Shown: in pieces, positions 5,943-7,483 of the stretch
Position numbering within the stretch: position 1 is the stretch's first letter
Layout of the letters: every line of letters starts with the position of its first letter
NCBI GenBank assembly: GCA_024281135.1
Contig: JAMXLG010000395.1
Location: 1-7,483 of the forward strand
DNA: 7,483 bases
Reading direction: 5' to 3'
Origin: Vulcanimicrobiia bacterium
GTDB taxonomy: Bacteria > Eremiobacterota > Eremiobacteria > Baltobacterales > Baltobacteraceae
Translations under genes and position numbers: made by a program
Notes under the pieces: model-generated
What the model was told of the DNA's origin: nothing
What the model saw: the letters and a program-made list of their open reading frames with translations, nothing else
The model's database searches: none

Positions 5943-6401
5943 ATGAAAAGACCAGGTGTGACGGAATTGGATCTCGTGCACGTGAACGTCGCCTCTCCGG
6001 CCGGTGCTTACACCGTCGGCGACCCGTCGTTCTTCCGGTACATCGTTCGCCTGGCCGAGCTCGGTCTTGCGCTTCCGAAAGACGATCGGGAGGCGTTAGA
6101 TTTACTCGCGGCGATTCCACATGCGTTCGAAGCGGACGAAGAGGTTCCACGTCTTTCGGGAGCCGGGTGGCGGGTTGTCCCAGCGCAGACCGATCTCGAT
6201 TGGCCGGTACTCGAAGCGACGCCGCAACGGTTGCGTTCCGCGCTCGAGCGAGCGCGAGCGATTCTGTGGAGCAACGCGGCGCGTTGCGCGGTGAGTGCTC
6301 GCGAAATTACATCAATCGAACAAGAACTCGACGCCGTCTACGGCGTCCTCATGCGTGCTGAAGCGGCAGGCTTCGCGGTCAACGTCTCCTACGTCGCGTA
6401 A
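5943..6401 (+). CDS. Hypothetical protein, family not recognised
   Basis: A 152-residue protein I cannot assign. It has no signal peptide, transmembrane segment, Cys cluster or obvious catalytic motif. It begins with a mixed beta-like stretch (LDLVHVNVASP at 9-19). A helical region follows around 29-57 (FFRYIVRLAELGLAL, then REALDLLAAI). A Trp/Pro-bearing segment at 75-94 precedes two probable amphipathic helices at about 94-117 (rich in Arg and Ala) and 119-142. It looks like a small soluble, mainly helical protein. The ATG at 5943 has no Shine-Dalgarno, since the bases before it are C-rich and form the junction hairpin. The frame runs unbroken, and its 3' end overlaps the beginning of the glycosylase gene, so the two are likely cotranscribed and may be functionally linked. 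It is divergent from glcF by about 25 bases. Gene status is likely from length and operon context; function unknown. Confidence 0.65.
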   Translation: MKRPGVTELDLVHVNVASPAGAYTVGDPSFFRYIVRLAELGLALPKDDREALDLLAAIPHAFEADEEVPRLSGAGWRVVPAQTDLDWPVLEATPQRLRSALERARAILWSNAARCAVSAREITSIEQELDAVYGVLMRAEAAGFAVNVSYVA

Positions 6402-7275
6402 AGCGGCGGGCCCTCCGATTACGCTGGCGCTTCGCGGTGCCGGCGGGGAACCGGTTTCGTTTGGATTTACGATCCACTCGCACGGACTCGCGCACCTGCC
6501 TCCAGGGCGTATAGAAGAAGAGACGCCCGCGTACGACTTCACCGTCGCGCTAGACGAAGCGATTACGACGCTGCGCTTTACTGAATCGGGAGGCATGTTG
6601 CATATCGCGGCCGACCGGCGTTTGGGCCCTGGCGACGAGCACGAAGTCCGCGCGATTGCAACACGTATGTTTCGACTGAGTGACGATCTCGCGCCGTTTT
6701 ATGCCATGATCGAAAACGATCCTAACTTGCAATGGGCACGCGCCGGCGCAGGACGTATGCTCGCGAGTCCGACGGTCTTCGAAGACGTTATCCGAACGAT
6801 CTGCACGACGAATTGCGCGTGGTCGGCGACGACGCGCATGATTACCTCGCTCGTCGAACTCGGCGGCGGTGCGTTCCCAAGTCCCGCAATGCTCGCGCGT
6901 ACCAAAGATGCATGGTTCGGCGACGTCGCGCGGATGGGGTACCGGGGTCCGTACGTACGCGCGATCGCCGCCGACGTCGTAAAGGGACAATTGGACCTGG
7001 AAGGCCTTTTGCCGGAACACGGTTTGGGCGAGGACGACGTAGAAGAACGGTTACTGGCGCTACCGGGCGTCGGTCCATACGCCGCGTCGCACACCATGCA
7101 GTTGCTGGGGTACCATCACCGTCTGATTCTCGATTCATGGACGCGCCCGACGTTTCTAAAACTCTCGAAAATGAAGCGCGCGACGGATACAACGATCCGT
7201 CGCCGATTCGCCCGATACGGGCGTTTTGCCGGGCTTGCGTTTTGGCTATATCTCACGCGCCGCTGGCACGAATAA
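6355..7275 (+). CDS. HhH-GPD DNA glycosylase (AlkA/OGG-like)
   Basis: A 306-residue base-excision-repair enzyme predicted to remove damaged bases from DNA. The helix-hairpin-helix is LPGVGPYAA (236-244), and the catalytic Asp is Asp260 in LILDSW. The glycosylase core starts near FEDVIRTICTTNCAW (142-156). Residues 22-135 look like the N-terminal AlkA/OGG-type beta domain. The position matching the Schiff-base Lys of OGG1 (K249) carries Glu, so a monofunctional AlkA-like glycosylase is more likely than a lyase. There is no Cys cluster after the core, so it is not an Nth/MutY type. The start is uncertain: GTG at 6355 is the last standard start before the domain and overlaps the upstream gene by 47 bases. 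GTG at 6295 would add 20 residues that read like an out-of-frame tail. Neither has a good Shine-Dalgarno, so translation is probably coupled. Substrate lesion unknown. Confidence 0.85.
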   Translation: MLKRQASRSTSPTSRKAAGPPITLALRGAGGEPVSFGFTIHSHGLAHLPPGRIEEETPAYDFTVALDEAITTLRFTESGGMLHIAADRRLGPGDEHEVRAIATRMFRLSDDLAPFYAMIENDPNLQWARAGAGRMLASPTVFEDVIRTICTTNCAWSATTRMITSLVELGGGAFPSPAMLARTKDAWFGDVARMGYRGPYVRAIAADVVKGQLDLEGLLPEHGLGEDDVEERLLALPGVGPYAASHTMQLLGYHHRLILDSWTRPTFLKLSKMKRATDTTIRRRFARYGRFAGLAFWLYLTRRWHE

Positions 7276-7324
7276 TATTCGCTGGTGCGAAGCAAGGAAA
7301 CGTTAAGTAGTGTTAATAAATCCC

Positions 7325-7330
7325 TATAAT
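7325..7330 (+). promoter_or_regulatory. Consensus -10 hexamer overlapping the next start codon
   Basis: A perfect TATAAT covers 7325-7330 and shares its last two bases with the ATG at 7329. The hexamer 17 bases upstream (GTTAAG, 7302-7307) matches TTGACA at only two positions. If used, transcription would begin inside the gene, so it probably does not serve this start codon and may be chance. The 53-base gap from 7276 holds no Shine-Dalgarno near the ATG. It does hold a weak TTCGC-GCGAA hairpin at 7278-7291 without a T-run. Confidence 0.2.
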
Positions 7331-7483
7331 GCTACGCAACGCAACCAGAGCTCTCGCACTCGTGACGCTCGGAGCAATTCTCGGAGCGTCGATCTGTTTC
7401 CAGCCCGCTCACGCGGGCACGACCGGCGGCCTCACAGGACGCGTGGTCGATAGCCAAACACAAGCGCCGCTGGCGGACGTCAC
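7329..7483 (+). CDS. Exported protein with carboxypeptidase-regulatory-like N-terminus, partial (probable TonB-dependent receptor)
   Basis: Fifty-one codons are visible before the window ends. The chain opens with a clear Sec signal peptide: a basic start (MLRNATRA), a hydrophobic stretch (about residues 8-24) and an AHA cleavage site ending at residue 29. Cys23 is not in a lipobox, because Ile precedes it. The mature part begins GTTGGLTGRVVDSQTQAP, the first strands of a CarboxypepD_reg-like beta-sandwich. In many Gram-negative-type bacteria this sequence at the N-terminus of a secreted protein introduces an outer-membrane TonB-dependent receptor or a related beta-barrel; that downstream part is not in the window, so it is inference. 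The start is fixed by an in-frame stop at 7317-7319 and by the signal peptide itself. There is no Shine-Dalgarno before the ATG. It follows the glycosylase gene on the same strand after 53 bases and is probably transcribed separately. Confidence 0.8.
   Translation, partial: MLRNATRALALVTLGAILGASICFQPAHAGTTGGLTGRVVDSQTQAPLADV

Noticed and set aside
5918..6361. Plus-strand open frame starting at 5918 in another frame over the 152-residue gene
   Set aside because: Its composition is dominated by Arg, Ser and Gly with no plausible secondary structure pattern. The frame starting at 5943 gives a more protein-like sequence.
7278..7291. TTCGC-TGGT-GCGAA hairpin after the glycosylase stop as a terminator
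   Set aside because: The stem is only 5 base pairs and no T-tract follows on either strand, so it does not meet the pattern of an intrinsic terminator.
6732..7310. Second plus-strand open frame (192 codons) overlapping the glycosylase
   Set aside because: It is Arg-rich and low in complexity, and the other frame holds the HhH-GPD core. It is a shadow.
1..7483. CRISPR array, tRNA/rRNA genes, insertion sequences or attachment sites
   Set aside because: I saw no spaced direct repeats, cloverleaf-like sequences, transposase motifs or terminal inverted repeats; the window is almost entirely accounted for by protein genes.

Overview
The window is a gene-dense, fairly GC-rich piece of a bacterial chromosome. 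It holds nine protein genes and no RNA genes, CRISPR arrays or insertion sequences that I can see. The longest gap between genes is under 70 bases. Starts are a mix of ATG, GTG and TTG. Several genes have good Shine-Dalgarno sequences and others have none. The last gene begins with a signal peptide followed by a carboxypeptidase-regulatory-like repeat (GGLTGRVVDS). Together with the PAS/SpoIIE/STAS signalling genes, this recalls genomes of the candidate phylum Eremiobacterota (WPS-2) or nearby lineages. That placement is an impression from gene style, not a demonstrated assignment.

Layout: (1) Positions 1-1034, minus strand: a papain-like cysteine peptidase followed 8 bases later by a DUF1801 (YdhG-like) gene that runs off the left edge. 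(2) Positions 1101-4685, plus strand: a tightly packed four-gene operon. It encodes a PAS-PAS-SpoIIE phosphatase-RsbW-like kinase fusion, a DUF1835 protein, a small SnoaL/NTF2-like protein and a STAS anti-anti-sigma factor. Junctions are ATGA, TTGA and an 11-base gap. (3) Positions 4682-5917, minus strand: a GlcF-type iron-sulfur protein, convergent with the operon so that both stop codons lie in one CTAG. (4) Positions 5943-7275, plus strand: an unrecognised 152-residue protein overlapping an HhH-GPD (AlkA/OGG-like) DNA glycosylase. (5) Position 7329 to the right edge: the start of an exported protein, probably the N-terminus of a TonB-dependent receptor.

How they work together: the clearest functional unit is the operon at 1101-4685. 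A SpoIIE-type phosphatase and an RsbW-type kinase sit on one polypeptide, and their expected substrate, the STAS protein with its DSTG phosphosite, is encoded at the operon's end. This is a partner-switching module of the kind that controls a sigma factor or another effector. Two genes not usually linked to partner switching (DUF1835 and SnoaL-like) lie between the enzyme and its substrate. They are translationally coupled to it and are the most interesting candidates for extra parts of the pathway. The rest looks like housekeeping or accessory metabolism: glycolate/lactate oxidation, base excision repair and proteolysis. I see no strong evidence for a wholly new defence or mobile system.
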